DNA of 64,000 bases from Actinopolyspora saharensis. Lineage in GTDB: Bacteria > Actinomycetota > Actinomycetes > Mycobacteriales > Pseudonocardiaceae. The notes beneath the pieces were generated by a model. It saw only the letters and a list, made by a program, of their open reading frames with translations, was not told the DNA's origin and searched no databases. Of this stretch, positions 34,601 through 43,997 are shown in pieces (position 1 is the first letter of the stretch; each line of letters begins with the position of its first letter). The stretch lies in NCBI RefSeq assembly GCF_900100925.1, contig NZ_FNKO01000002.1, positions 806,001 through 870,000 of the forward strand, in the 5' to 3' direction. Both the position numbers and the translations under genes were made by a program.

Positions 34601-36094
34601 GTGGAACAAGACGATCCGATGCTGGTGGGCCGGATACCCGAGCAGGACCGTCACGTGCGTCTGTTACTCGACTCCGGGCGGATCGAGGAGTCCGAGGCCG
34701 CCTTCGACGACACCATAGCCAGCTCCCCCAACCTGGTCGGCGGCGAGTGGAGTCGCCCGGTCGTGATCGTGCACCGGGCGCTGCTCGCCTGGCGGCTGGG
34801 GCGGGTGTCGCTGGCGCTGGAGCTCGCGGCCGACGCGTGGACCGAGCTGGACGCGGAGTGGCGCAACGACGCCTCCACCGCGCACGCGCTGAGCATGCTC
34901 GGCTACCTGCTCGAGGGGCACAGCACACCGGCGCTGGAACTGCTCGCTCGCTCCGTGCGGATCGCCCGGGAGGCGGGCGACCCGGAGACCCTCGCGCACT
35001 GCCTGCTGCGGGAGGGGACCACGCTGGTGGCCCGCGTGCTGGTGCACGACGTGCGCTCGGAGCGCTACCTCGTCGACGGGTTGGAGAAGTTCAACGAGGC
35101 GATCGAGCTCACCTCGTACGGGGCGCTGCGCAGGCGGGCGATGGCCAGCAGCGCACGCGCGCTGGTGGAGCTGGGCAGCATCAAGGCGGCCCACGAACGG
35201 GTGCTCGAGGCCCTCGAGGACGCCCGGCGCACCGACGACCTGTTCGGCGAGGCCCTGTCCTACTGGACGCTCGCCGAGGTGCACCGCAGGCGGGAGGAGC
35301 TGGAGGAGTCCAGGACCGCGGCGAGCCGGGCGCTGCACGGGGCCGAGCTCAGCAAGGACACGTTGCTGATCACACGGCTGTCCACCGACCTCGGGGCCAT
35401 CTGCAAGCAGCTCGGTGACCACGTGGGCGAGGCCACCGCGTTGCGCAGGGCGCTGCGCGCCTCCGGCAGCACCGTCAGCGTGCTGCGCGAGGGGCTCGCC
35501 CAGGCGCTGGAGCAGCGGCGCATCGCGGTGCACGCCCAGCGCAAGGCCAACGCGGCCGAGGCCGCGGCGCTGCGGGACCCGCTGACCGGGCTGGCCAACA
35601 GGCTCGGTCTGGAGCGCTACGGCCCAGGGCTGATCGAGCGGAGCGCCTCCAGGGGGTGCATCCCCTGGCTGCTGCTGCTGGACGTCGACTGGTTCAAGGA
35701 CGTCAACGACAGGGCCGGGCACTCCATGGGGGACACGGCGCTGCGCGAGGTGGCCGGGCTGCTGCGCAGCGAGTGCCGCGGGGACGACCTGCTCTGCAGG
35801 TGGGCCGGGGACGAGTTCGTGATCCTGCTCGTCGACTCGACCGGTGACGGCCGGAACGCGGGGCCCGCGGTCGCCGAGCGCATCCGGGCCGCCGTGGACG
35901 GGCACGACTGGTCCCAGGTCCTGGGCGAGCTGGAACGTCTCCCCACGGTCAGCATCGGGGCCGCCGCGGGGCCGGAGCGGTTGGAGGACCTGTTCACCGC
36001 GGCCGACGTCGCGCTGTACCGGGCCAAGCACGGCGGGCGGAACCGGGTGGAGGTCAACGATTCCGAGCGGCGCGCGCCCCAGACCGTCGAGTGA
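34601..36094 (+). CDS. TPR-like plus GGDEF-domain protein (AGDEF variant)
   Basis: The 497-residue protein has an N-terminal helical tetratricopeptide-like region (about residues 1-310) and a C-terminal GGDEF domain (about 325-480). The domain keeps RDPLTGLANR and LLDVDWFKDVND, but the signature is AGDEF (WAGDEFVIL) instead of GGDEF. AGDEF proteins have been found active in some bacteria, so c-di-GMP synthesis is possible but not certain. Codon 22 is TTA, suggesting bldA dependence. Start GTG 34601 has no strong ribosome site. No membrane helix is visible. Confidence 0.85.
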   Translation: MEQDDPMLVGRIPEQDRHVRLLLDSGRIEESEAAFDDTIASSPNLVGGEWSRPVVIVHRALLAWRLGRVSLALELAADAWTELDAEWRNDASTAHALSMLGYLLEGHSTPALELLARSVRIAREAGDPETLAHCLLREGTTLVARVLVHDVRSERYLVDGLEKFNEAIELTSYGALRRRAMASSARALVELGSIKAAHERVLEALEDARRTDDLFGEALSYWTLAEVHRRREELEESRTAASRALHGAELSKDTLLITRLSTDLGAICKQLGDHVGEATALRRALRASGSTVSVLREGLAQALEQRRIAVHAQRKANAAEAAALRDPLTGLANRLGLERYGPGLIERSASRGCIPWLLLLDVDWFKDVNDRAGHSMGDTALREVAGLLRSECRGDDLLCRWAGDEFVILLVDSTGDGRNAGPAVAERIRAAVDGHDWSQVLGELERLPTVSIGAAAGPERLEDLFTAADVALYRAKHGGRNRVEVNDSERRAPQTVE

Positions 36095-36161
36095 GCTCGC
36101 GGGTGGGGTCGTGACGATAGGATCGGGTTCGTGTCGACGGCTCAGGACTTCTCCGGACCAG

Positions 36162-36190
36162 TTGGCCGAGGAGGCGTCGGCGAGTACAAT
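36162..36190 (+). promoter_or_regulatory. Sigma70-like promoter directly upstream of the heptanucleotide repeat
   Basis: TTGGCC (36162-36167), a 17-base spacer and TACAAT (36185-36190) form a near-consensus vegetative promoter. Transcription would start near 36197, at the first bases of the 7-base repeat tract. Such a good match is rare in this GC-rich window. The downstream gene start is 144 bases beyond the promoter start. Confidence 0.6.
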
Positions 36191-36197
36191 GTGGACG

Positions 36198-36318
<121 letters not shown>

Positions 36319-36340
36319 TGATCCCTGGGCAACCGCACCC

Positions 36341-37468
36341 GTGCGCAGGCGGGTGCTCGGGGTGGTCCGCAACCTGACCGCCCTGGACCGGCTGGCCGAC
36401 GTGCTCACGGTGCTCGCCGACGACTTCCGGGTGGAGACCCGGTTCACCCACGCCGCCGGTTCGGAGTTCGACGCCGACCTGTCCGGGCACTTCCGCCGCG
36501 CCGGGATGCACGTGGTCCCGTGGTCGCAGGCGTGCGGGCGGAACTTCGACCTGGCGATCTCCCCCAGCGGCAACGGCGCGCTGCACGAGCTGGACATGCC
36601 GGTGCTGACCCTGTCCCACGGCGCGGGCCACCACAAGCACCTCCCCTCCGGGCGGGGTTTCGGCCCGGAGGTGGCCGGGTTGGCGCACGAGCAGCTGGTG
36701 CGGGACGGCAGGGTCGTGCCCTCGGTCGTGTGTCTGTCCCACCGGGACCAGTTCGAGCTGCTGGCCCGCGAGTGCCCGCTCGCCAAGGATCGGGCCGAGG
36801 TGGTCGGGGACCCGTGCTTCGACCGGCTGCGGATCAGCACGCCGTCGCGGCAGAGCTACCGGAACTCCCTCGGGACCGGCGACCGCGAGCTCGTGCTGCT
36901 GGCCTCCACCTGGGGGCCGCGGGCGCTGTTCGGCCGCGCGCCGGAGCTGGCCGCCGATCTGGTGGACGCGCTGCCCGCGCGGAGCCACCAGGTGGCCCTG
37001 GTGCTGCACCCCAACGTCTGGGCTCGGCACGGCCCCTGGCAGATCAGGCAGTGGACCGATCGCGCCCGGCAGGCGGGGCTGGTGCTGGTTCCGCCCGAGC
37101 ACGGGTGGAAAGCCGCTCTCGTCGCCGCCGACACCGTGGTCTCCGACCACGGATCGCTGGGGATGTACGCCGCCACCCTGGGGAAGCGCCTGCTGCTGGC
37201 CGAGTTCGGCCACCGGGAGGTGGTGGCGGGCACGCCGCGGGAGGAGCTGGGCAGGCGCGCCGCCTACCTGGAGCGCGACCGTCCGCTGCGCGAGCAGGTC
37301 GAGCGGGCCGCTCCGGTGGCCGGGCACGCCGAGCTCGTGAACGCTGCTTTCGCGCGGCCCGGAGGGGCGGCGAGCGCCCTGCGCAGGGTGATCTACGAGC
37401 AGCTCGGGCTCGCCGAGCCCGCCTGGCGGGCGGTGGCGCGCCCCCTGGATCCCTTCGTCCCCGAGTGA
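36341..37468 (+). CDS. GT-B fold glycosyltransferase-like / CDP-glycerol transferase-like protein
   Basis: The 375-residue protein begins RRRVLGVVRNLTALDRLADVL, resembling the N-terminal half of GT-B glycosyltransferases. The middle has LTLSHGAGHHKHLPSG and CLSHRDQF. The C-terminal half has a PEHGWKAALVAADTVVSDHGSLGMYAATLGKRLLL segment like the donor-binding region of CDP-glycerol glycerophosphotransferases and UDP-GlcNAc 2-epimerases. It probably decorates a surface polymer. GTG 36341 is the first start after the repeat; GTG 36353 is an alternative, and GTG 36191 or GTG 36131 would put the repeat into the protein. No strong ribosome site is visible. Confidence 0.62.
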   Translation: MRRRVLGVVRNLTALDRLADVLTVLADDFRVETRFTHAAGSEFDADLSGHFRRAGMHVVPWSQACGRNFDLAISPSGNGALHELDMPVLTLSHGAGHHKHLPSGRGFGPEVAGLAHEQLVRDGRVVPSVVCLSHRDQFELLARECPLAKDRAEVVGDPCFDRLRISTPSRQSYRNSLGTGDRELVLLASTWGPRALFGRAPELAADLVDALPARSHQVALVLHPNVWARHGPWQIRQWTDRARQAGLVLVPPEHGWKAALVAADTVVSDHGSLGMYAATLGKRLLLAEFGHREVVAGTPREELGRRAAYLERDRPLREQVERAAPVAGHAELVNAAFARPGGAASALRRVIYEQLGLAEPAWRAVARPLDPFVPE

Positions 37469-37573
37469 GCGTCCGGAATTTCCGCGGCTCTCCCCGCGCA
37501 GCGGTGCGGGGGCGGAACCTCTCGCGGGCTCTCGCTCGGGGTGCCCCGACTTCGGGGGTACCGGGAAGTCCGG

Positions 37574-39679
37574 TCACCCGAGTTCGGCGCGCAGCCTCGC
37601 GGCCTTGGGACTGCCCGCCAGCTCGTAGATCGCGGCGGCCTCGCGCAGGCACTGCGCGGCGCGCTCCTCCTCTCCCAGCGCGCGCAGTGACGGCGCGAGC
37701 CACTCGAAGGGCTGGGCCAGGTCGAACAGGAGCCGCTCGTCGTCCGAATCGGACTGGTGGGCGCTCATCTCGCGCACCGCCTCGCCCAGCTGCTCGACGG
37801 CTTCCTCGTGCCGCCCCGTCCGCTGGTACGCGATTCCCCTGGTGAGTCGGATCCGCGCCGGGGTGCGCCAGTCGTTCGGGAAGTCCTCCAGGCGCGCGGT
37901 CGCGGTTTCCAACCGCTCCAGAGCGGTCTCCTGGTCACCGAGTCCACTGTGGGCCTGCGCGGCGAAGTGCTCCACCAGGGCCATGCCGCGCTGCTTGCCC
38001 AGGGCGTGGTTGATCTCCCAGGACCGGACGAGCGGTTCGACGGCCGAATCGTGGTTCTCCTCCTCCAGGTAGACCCGCCCCTGGAACTCGTAGGCCGAGG
38101 CCAGCACCTGGCGGTGTCCGGAGCTCACGGCGGTTTCGACGGCTTCGCGCGCCTGATCGTGGGCCGCGTCGAAGTGGTGCAGCTCCATCAGCACGCGGGT
38201 GCGCAGGATGCGCATCCTGGCCAGGGCGAGCGTGTCGTCCCGGCGCCCGGCTGCTTCGATCCCGGACTCGAAGGCGCGCAGCGTCTCGTCGTAGTGCTTG
38301 TGGTAGTTGTGCAGCGTCCACAGCGGCCCGTCGCAGAGCGCGAGGACCGTCTCGTCGTCGCCGCGCCGCTCGGCGTCGTGCAGCAGCGCGAGGATGTTGG
38401 GCAGCTCGGTTTCCAGCCAGCGCAGCGCGGTTTGCTTGGTGAACGGGTTCCGCTCGGGTGCGATCAGCTCCTCGTCGCCGGCCACGCGCAGCCTGTTCGC
38501 CGCCATCACGGCGCGGTCGGCGTGGGCGCCCAGCCTGCGGTAGCGGGTGACCAGGCGCCGGTGGGCCGGTTCGGAGCGCTGCCGGTCCAGCGCCCTGGCG
38601 TGCTCGCCCGCGTGGACGCGCACCAGGTCGTGGAGGTGGAAGCGTCCGAGTTCGGACTCGCGCACCAGGTTGGCGGCGTGCAGCTCGTAGAGCAGGTCCT
38701 CGGCCTCGGGCGATGCGGTGTCCAGCAGCTCGGCCGTGGTGGCCACGTCGAAGGTGCGGCAGGGGATGGAGCCGAGCAGGCGGTAGAGCTCGGTCTGGTC
38801 GGCGGGCAGGTCGGTGACCGCGAGTTCCAGGGTGTCGCGCACTTCGGGGTTGTCGCGCAGGATGTCGGGCCTGTGGGCGGGGTCGGCGAGCCAGTCGGCG
38901 GCCCGGCGCGGTGTCCAGTGCTTGAGCCGCTTGATCTTCTTGCCCACGAACTCCAGCGCCAGCGGCATCCTCCCGCACAGCCCGACGAGCCGCTCCACGT
39001 CCGGGGCCCGCGCGTCGAGCCGCGTTCCGGTGACCCGGGTGAGCAGTTCGACGGCGTGCTCCGCGGAGAGCGATTCGAGGTCTATCGACTTCACCCCTTC
39101 GGGGGAGAATTCGTCCGCGCTGCGCTGGCTGGTGAACAGGATCAGGCTCTCCGGAGCGGCTATCCGGAGGTCCAGCAGGTGGCGCGGGTGCACCAGACCG
39201 TCGAAGACGAAGCCCATCCGGCGGCCGCTGGTCAGCTCGTGCAGCAGGCCCAGCGCTCCCTCTCCGGAAGCGGGCAGGTCGCGCTCGGCCGTGCCCATCC
39301 TGCGCAGGCACAGCAGGGCCAGCTCGCCCGCGCCGGAGGGGGCCAGGCCGTGGCAGTCGATGTAGTGGAAGCCGTCCTCGAAGCGGTCCTGGACCTCCCA
39401 GGAGAAGCTCCTGGCCAGCGTGCTCTTGCCGACTCCGCTGGTGCCGCAGAGCCCGACGAGGATCGCGCCGGCGCTCTCGGCGGCGGTCTTCCGCTCGAGC
39501 GCCTCGTGCAGCCTGCGGTTGTCCTCCCTGCGGTCGACCAGCAACCTCGGACCGGGCGGGAGGCTGTTCCGGCGGCGCGCGGGATCCTCCTCCCGCGCCT
39601 GGTGGCAGTGCTGTATCAGCTGCCCGATGTGGGCCGCCTGGACCGCGTTGTGCGCGTCGCCGTGGAACTCGTTCGTCAT
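37574..39679 (-). CDS. STAND NTPase (NB-ARC-like) with C-terminal TPR repeats
   Basis: The 701-residue protein begins TNEFHGDAHNAVQAAHIGQL, a short N-terminal motif common to actinomycete STAND proteins. An NB-ARC-type NTPase follows: Walker A GTSGVGKST (about residue 85), Walker B GFVFDGL (about 155), sensor LFTSQRS, and CGRMPLALEFV like the plant GLPLA motif. Residues from about 400 form TPR-like helices. STAND proteins work as switches that oligomerise after ligand binding, in regulation or antiphage defence. No DNA-binding or toxin domain is visible. ATG 39679 follows GGGGTGG. Confidence 0.84.
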   Translation of the reverse strand: MTNEFHGDAHNAVQAAHIGQLIQHCHQAREEDPARRRNSLPPGPRLLVDRREDNRRLHEALERKTAAESAGAILVGLCGTSGVGKSTLARSFSWEVQDRFEDGFHYIDCHGLAPSGAGELALLCLRRMGTAERDLPASGEGALGLLHELTSGRRMGFVFDGLVHPRHLLDLRIAAPESLILFTSQRSADEFSPEGVKSIDLESLSAEHAVELLTRVTGTRLDARAPDVERLVGLCGRMPLALEFVGKKIKRLKHWTPRRAADWLADPAHRPDILRDNPEVRDTLELAVTDLPADQTELYRLLGSIPCRTFDVATTAELLDTASPEAEDLLYELHAANLVRESELGRFHLHDLVRVHAGEHARALDRQRSEPAHRRLVTRYRRLGAHADRAVMAANRLRVAGDEELIAPERNPFTKQTALRWLETELPNILALLHDAERRGDDETVLALCDGPLWTLHNYHKHYDETLRAFESGIEAAGRRDDTLALARMRILRTRVLMELHHFDAAHDQAREAVETAVSSGHRQVLASAYEFQGRVYLEEENHDSAVEPLVRSWEINHALGKQRGMALVEHFAAQAHSGLGDQETALERLETATARLEDFPNDWRTPARIRLTRGIAYQRTGRHEEAVEQLGEAVREMSAHQSDSDDERLLFDLAQPFEWLAPSLRALGEEERAAQCLREAAAIYELAGSPKAARLRAELG

Positions 39680-39895
39680 CGCCACCCCAGTGCCGTCTCG
39701 GAGCACACGGTAACGATCAGTTGACCATGCGGGAAGGGGGCTTTCCGCTCGGCCCGGCGCGGAGGCGTGAGGGGCGCGTCGAGCGCGGTGAGCACGCCGG
39801 TGCGCGCCCGGCACCGGCCCGGTGTTCGGCGGCGCGCACCGGACCGGTATCCTGGTCGACGGATCGGCTTCGACGATCCGGAACGCACAACAGAA

Positions 39896-39968
39896 GCCCT
39901 CGTAGCTCAGGGGATAGAGCACCGCTCTCCTAAAGCGGGTGTCGCAGGTTCGAATCCTGCCGAGGGCA
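39896..39968 (+). tRNA. tRNA-Arg (anticodon CCT)
   Basis: A 73-base cloverleaf: the acceptor arms GCCCTCG/CGAGGGC pair fully. Anticodon stem CCGCT/AGCGG encloses loop CTCCTAA, giving anticodon CCT (reads AGG). The T arm has GGTTCGAATCC. CCA is not encoded. tRNA-Arg genes are common integration sites, but no integrase or attachment repeat is visible within this window. Confidence 0.96.
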
Positions 39969-40209
39969 CATCACCCCAGCGCACAGGGGCGGGCAGGGAT
40001 CTCGGGCAAGATCGATCCCCACTTCATCCCCACTTCTGCTCAACCCGCTGCCACTGAGCACCAGGGCACGCGCACCCGCTGCCCACGACCCGCGCGCGTC
40101 CGACGAGCCGACCGATCTCGACATCACTCAGCGGTGTTGGACCACGGTGACGGGTGTTGCCGTCAGACTGTGAGCCCAATCGGAACAACTGAGGAAACGG
40201 TGGTGTCCC

Positions 40210-40755
40210 ATGGCCGCTTACGTGGTCGTCCCGGGGATCGACGGCTCGGACGAGAGGCACTGGCAGAGCCGGTGGGAGCGGGAGTGGGGCGGGTCGGCCT
40301 CGCGGATCTCCCCGAAATCGTGGTCGGCTCCTGACCTGCGGGACTGGGTCGACGCGGTCGACGAGGCGTACCGGGCCGCCGCGGCCGACGCCGACGAGGT
40401 GGTGCTGGTGGCCCACAGCTTGGGGTGCTGGGCCACGACGACCTGGGTTCGTGAGACTCGCCCGGACAACGTGGCCGCGTTCCTGGTGGCTCCTCCCGAC
40501 CCGCACGACTCGACGTTCCCGCGCCAGGCGGCCCCGACTTTCCTGAACGTGGCAGCCCGGCAGCTGCCGTGTCCGGCGCTCGTGGTCGCCAGTGAGAACG
40601 ACCCCTACTGCGACTCGACGACCGCGGCCTCCTTCGCCTCCGGATGGCGCGCGCACTGGCACCTGGCCGGCCCGCTGGGACACATCAACTCGGACAGTGA
40701 TCTGGGCGACTGGCCCGCAGGACGCGACCTCCTGGCGGGTCTCACCGCGCAGTAG
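40210..40755 (+). CDS. RBBP9/YdeN family alpha/beta hydrolase
   Basis: The 181-residue small serine hydrolase shows the opening VVPGIDGSDERHWQSRWE, a nucleophile elbow LVAHSLGCWA (Ser at about residue 76), an ASENDPYCD segment giving the Asp, and a C-terminal GHINSDSDLGDWPAG giving the His. These match the RBBP9/YdeN family (DUF1234). The substrate is unknown. The gene stands alone between tRNA-Arg and an intergenic palindrome, with ATG 40210 chosen by the family start. Confidence 0.9.
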   Translation: MAAYVVVPGIDGSDERHWQSRWEREWGGSASRISPKSWSAPDLRDWVDAVDEAYRAAAADADEVVLVAHSLGCWATTTWVRETRPDNVAAFLVAPPDPHDSTFPRQAAPTFLNVAARQLPCPALVVASENDPYCDSTTAASFASGWRAHWHLAGPLGHINSDSDLGDWPAGRDLLAGLTAQ

Positions 40756-41075
40756 GAGACCGGGCTCCCGCCGGAACGACTTCGGAGGGCAGCCCGTTCG
40801 GAAGGCAGCCCGGCGAGTCACCGGCTCCGCGCGTGGCTCCGCGCGCGACTCGGTACTCGCCCGGGCGAAGACCTCCACGCGGCCCGCCCGGTTGCGATCA
40901 CCCGGTGCTGGAGCGCGGCCGGAGCACGTGACGCCGGCCGGTGCGGAACCGCTTCGCACCGGCACGTCGGCGGCTGGGATTCTCAACTCGGCGGGGCCCG
41001 GGCCCGCGAGCTCACCGGTCGTGATGTGTTCCCGGGACAGCTAGCGTGGGAGTCGTGACCCCCGAGGGGTGGAAC
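40756..41075. other. Intergenic region with an inverted repeat; no gene
   Basis: The 320 bases between the hydrolase and the PAS-GGDEF gene hold no convincing reading frame. A 9-9-9 inverted repeat (arms 40937-40945 and 40955-40963) lies near the middle and could be a terminator or an operator. GTG 41046 could extend the next gene by ten residues. Confidence 0.5.
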
Positions 41076-42308
41076 ATGAGCAGCACGGTGCCGTGGGAGA
41101 GCCTGTGGAAGCAGCTCGCCGGTCCCATCGCGCTGATCGACCTGCAGGGGCGGCACGTGGACGTCAACCCGGCCATGTGTCGCCTGCTCGGTTACGAACG
41201 GGAGCGACTGCTCGAACTGCTGCCCGTGGAGGTCACCCATCAGGATGACTACGCTCTGGCCGAGGAAACGATCCGGGACCTGGTTGCGGGAAGGATCGAC
41301 AGCTTCTCGTCGGAGAAGCGGCTCCTGCGCGCGGACGGCGACGTCATCCTGGTGCTGGTCACCAGCTCACTGCTCAGGGCCTCGGACGGCAGCACGCTCC
41401 TGATCGCCTCCCAGTTCCACGACATCACCGACCGGTACGGAGCCGAGCTGCTCTGGCGCCGGACGCTGGGCGATGCCCCGATCGGCATGGCCCTGATGGA
41501 TCTGGAGGGGTACTGCACCGAGGTCAACGCCAGGTTGTGCGAGCTGGTCGGTTACGGCCGGGGCGAGCTGCTGGGGCGGCGTAGCAGCGAGCTGGTCTAC
41601 GAGGGCGACAAGGAGCAGGTGGATTCGCTGTACCCCCAGTTCAGGGCGGGGCGCACCGAGTCGGCCAACCTGGAGCTCTGCCTCCGGCACCGGGACGGGC
41701 ACCCGTTCTGGACCCTGGCCCGCATCGGCGTGGTCCAGGGGCTGGACGACCGGCCGGCCTACGTGGTCAGCCAGTACGAGCCCCTCGGGGACGATGCGCA
41801 GGTGGACGAGGGACGGCTGGCCGAGCTGACCCGCATGGCGCTGCACGACCCGCTGACCGGCCTGGCCAACCGCTCCCTGCTTCTCGACCGGTTCCACCAG
41901 GAGCTCACGAAGCTTCCGGAACAGGGCGGCGTGCTGGCCGTGCTCATGATCGACCTCGACGGGTTCAAACCGATCAACGACCGCTACGGGCACAACGCGG
42001 GCGACCGGGTTCTGCAAGCCGCCGCGCAGGAAGTGTCCAGCGCCGTGCGCTCCAGCGACACCGTGGCCCGCATCGGTGGCGACGAGTTCGTCGTGCTCGC
42101 CGTGCTGGCCGAACCCGCCCAGGCCGAGGAACTGCGCGCCCGGGTCGCCCAGCAGCTGAACTCCGCCACCCCCGCCCCCGAGCAGCGGGTCAGACTGGGG
42201 GCCAGCGTGGGGCTGACCACCACGCGCGATCCGTCGGTCACCCCGCACGACCTGCTGGCCGGTGCCGACCGCGACATGTACGCGCGCAAGTTCGCCCGAT
42301 CCCACTAG
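41076..42308 (+). CDS. PAS-PAS-GGDEF protein, probable diguanylate cyclase
   Basis: The 410-residue protein has two PAS domains (about residues 5-120 and 125-240) and a GGDEF domain (about 250-405) with LHDPLTGLANR, LMIDLDGFKPINDRYGHNAGDRVL and an intact IGGDEFVVL signature. It should make c-di-GMP from two GTP in response to a ligand or redox signal read by the PAS domains. No EAL domain or transmembrane helix is visible. ATG 41076 is preceded by GAGGGGTGGA. The second GGDEF protein of the window lies 6.5 kb upstream. Confidence 0.92.
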   Translation: MSSTVPWESLWKQLAGPIALIDLQGRHVDVNPAMCRLLGYERERLLELLPVEVTHQDDYALAEETIRDLVAGRIDSFSSEKRLLRADGDVILVLVTSSLLRASDGSTLLIASQFHDITDRYGAELLWRRTLGDAPIGMALMDLEGYCTEVNARLCELVGYGRGELLGRRSSELVYEGDKEQVDSLYPQFRAGRTESANLELCLRHRDGHPFWTLARIGVVQGLDDRPAYVVSQYEPLGDDAQVDEGRLAELTRMALHDPLTGLANRSLLLDRFHQELTKLPEQGGVLAVLMIDLDGFKPINDRYGHNAGDRVLQAAAQEVSSAVRSSDTVARIGGDEFVVLAVLAEPAQAEELRARVAQQLNSATPAPEQRVRLGASVGLTTTRDPSVTPHDLLAGADRDMYARKFARSH

Positions 42309-42432
42309 CCGCCGGTGTCGTCCGGCGCTCCGACGCGCCGGGTTCCCGGGGTCGGGTTCCCGGGAAGTGATCCGGCGGCGACCCTGCTGGTCGACCCTCG
42401 ATTCCTCCCCGGTGAGCGGTTAGGATCACGCC

Positions 42433-43419
42433 GTGTCCAACGGGAGGGTTCTGGTGACCGGCAGCGCCGGGCACCTCGGCGAAGCCCTGGTCAGGGTCCT
42501 GCGCGAGCGGGGTCGGGAGGTCGTGGGCCTCGACGTCGAGGACTCGTCCTTCACCGATGTGGTCGGGTCGATCGCGGACCGCGAGACGGTCCGGCGGAGC
42601 CTGCGGGGTGTCGACGCGGTGCTGCACACCGCCACGCTGCACAAACCGCACGTGGGCTCGCACGACCGGCAGGCCTTCGTCGACACGAACGTCACCGGCA
42701 CGCTGGTCCTGCTCGAGGAGGCCGCCGCGACCGGTGTGGAGAGCTTCGTGTTCACCAGCACCACCAGCGCCTTCGGGCGTGCGCTGACCCCAGGGCCGGG
42801 TCGGCCCGCCGCCTGGATCACCGAGGACGTCACACCGGTCCCGAAGAACGTCTACGGCGTGACCAAGACCGGCGCCGAGGACCTGTGCGAACTCGTCCAC
42901 CGCGAGCGGGGGCTGCCCGTAGTCGTGCTGCGCACCTCGCGGTTCTTCCCCGAGCTCGACGACGACGCCGAGGTCCGCGCCCACTACGCCGACGCGAACG
43001 TCAAGGCCAACGAGTACCTCCACCGCCGCGTCGACGTCCAGGACGTCGTCGACGCGCACCTGCTGGCTGCGCAGCGGGCACCCGAGCTCGGCTTCGGGCG
43101 CTACGTCATCAGCGCCACCACCCCGTTCGGCCCGGACGACCTGCCCGAGCTCGGCGGGGACGCCGCCGCGGTGGTGCGCCGCCTGTTCCCGGAGGTCGAC
43201 CGGGAGTACGCCCGCCTGGGATGGACGCTGTTCCCCCGGCTGGACCGCGTCTACGTCAACGAGCGCGCCCGCACCGAGCTCGGCTGGACGCCCCGCTACG
43301 ACTTCCGCCACGTCCTCGACAGCATCGCCGCCGACGAGGACCCCCGCAGCCCGCTCGCCCGCGCGGTGGGCGCCAAGGGGTACCACTCCGTGCCCACCGG
43401 GATCTACACCGTCCGCTGA
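42433..43419 (+). CDS. NAD-dependent epimerase/dehydratase family protein
   Basis: The 328-residue short-chain dehydrogenase of the extended type has the coenzyme motif VLVTGSAGHLGEAL at residues 6-19. A FTSTTSAFG strand and a catalytic YGVTKTGAE (Tyr-x-x-x-Lys) follow, then a substrate-domain region. It resembles UDP-glucose 4-epimerases, and galT/galU genes lie 12-20 kb away, but the exact sugar nucleotide or other substrate is not fixed. GTG 42433 begins the typical fold. A 580-base gap follows. Confidence 0.85.
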   Translation: MSNGRVLVTGSAGHLGEALVRVLRERGREVVGLDVEDSSFTDVVGSIADRETVRRSLRGVDAVLHTATLHKPHVGSHDRQAFVDTNVTGTLVLLEEAAATGVESFVFTSTTSAFGRALTPGPGRPAAWITEDVTPVPKNVYGVTKTGAEDLCELVHRERGLPVVVLRTSRFFPELDDDAEVRAHYADANVKANEYLHRRVDVQDVVDAHLLAAQRAPELGFGRYVISATTPFGPDDLPELGGDAAAVVRRLFPEVDREYARLGWTLFPRLDRVYVNERARTELGWTPRYDFRHVLDSIAADEDPRSPLARAVGAKGYHSVPTGIYTVR

Positions 43420-43997
43420 CGCTCCCCGCTGTTCCCCGGCTGGACCTACCCGACCGGGACCTGGCGGGGATCTGACGGGAACCGCGACGGGCTCGCCCCG
43501 GCAACCTGCTCCCGCCACTTCCCCGCACTTCGGACGGTCGACCGGAAACGGCGCATCAGCGGGGCCTCCGACCGAGCCGGAGAACTGGTCTCGTCCTTCC
43601 CGATACACAGCTTGACTGCCTGATGCACGGGAAATACTCCGAATTCACCCCACTGGACTAGTGCGATTCCCCACACCGTTGCTCTCTCCGCGATCATTCG
43701 TGCCTTCCGGAAACGGACACCGGAGCGGGAAGACCCTTCCTAACCGCAGAAGGCTGCAGGATACGACGGTCGCGTCGTGGTCTACGGCGAGGGTTACTCG
43801 TCCGAGGTGACACATGATTCGATCATGGCGATGCGATCGATGTGCCAATGTGGACATCCGGCTCGACGAGCCGACAAAAATCTTGGCAGAAAGAATCTTC
43901 CATGACACTCGATGATCTCAGCTCATGACGTCCGACGCCCGGGAATCAAATAATCCAACAGCGCAAGAGCGACCGCTACTACCGATATGGGGGAAAC
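43420..43997. other. Intergenic region of lower GC; no gene recognised
   Basis: The 578 bases before the KAP gene have visibly lower GC than the flanks (many AAT, ATC and TTC stretches from about 43600). Short frames on either strand lack protein-like composition. An A-rich stretch around 43945-43960 may hold a promoter. The composition shift, continuing into the KAP gene, suggests acquired DNA. Confidence 0.5.

Noticed and set aside
39930..40127. Small minus-strand frame ending in PRQDSNLRHPL across the tRNA-Arg
   Set aside because: This is the well-known false protein translated from the antisense strand of a tRNA gene.
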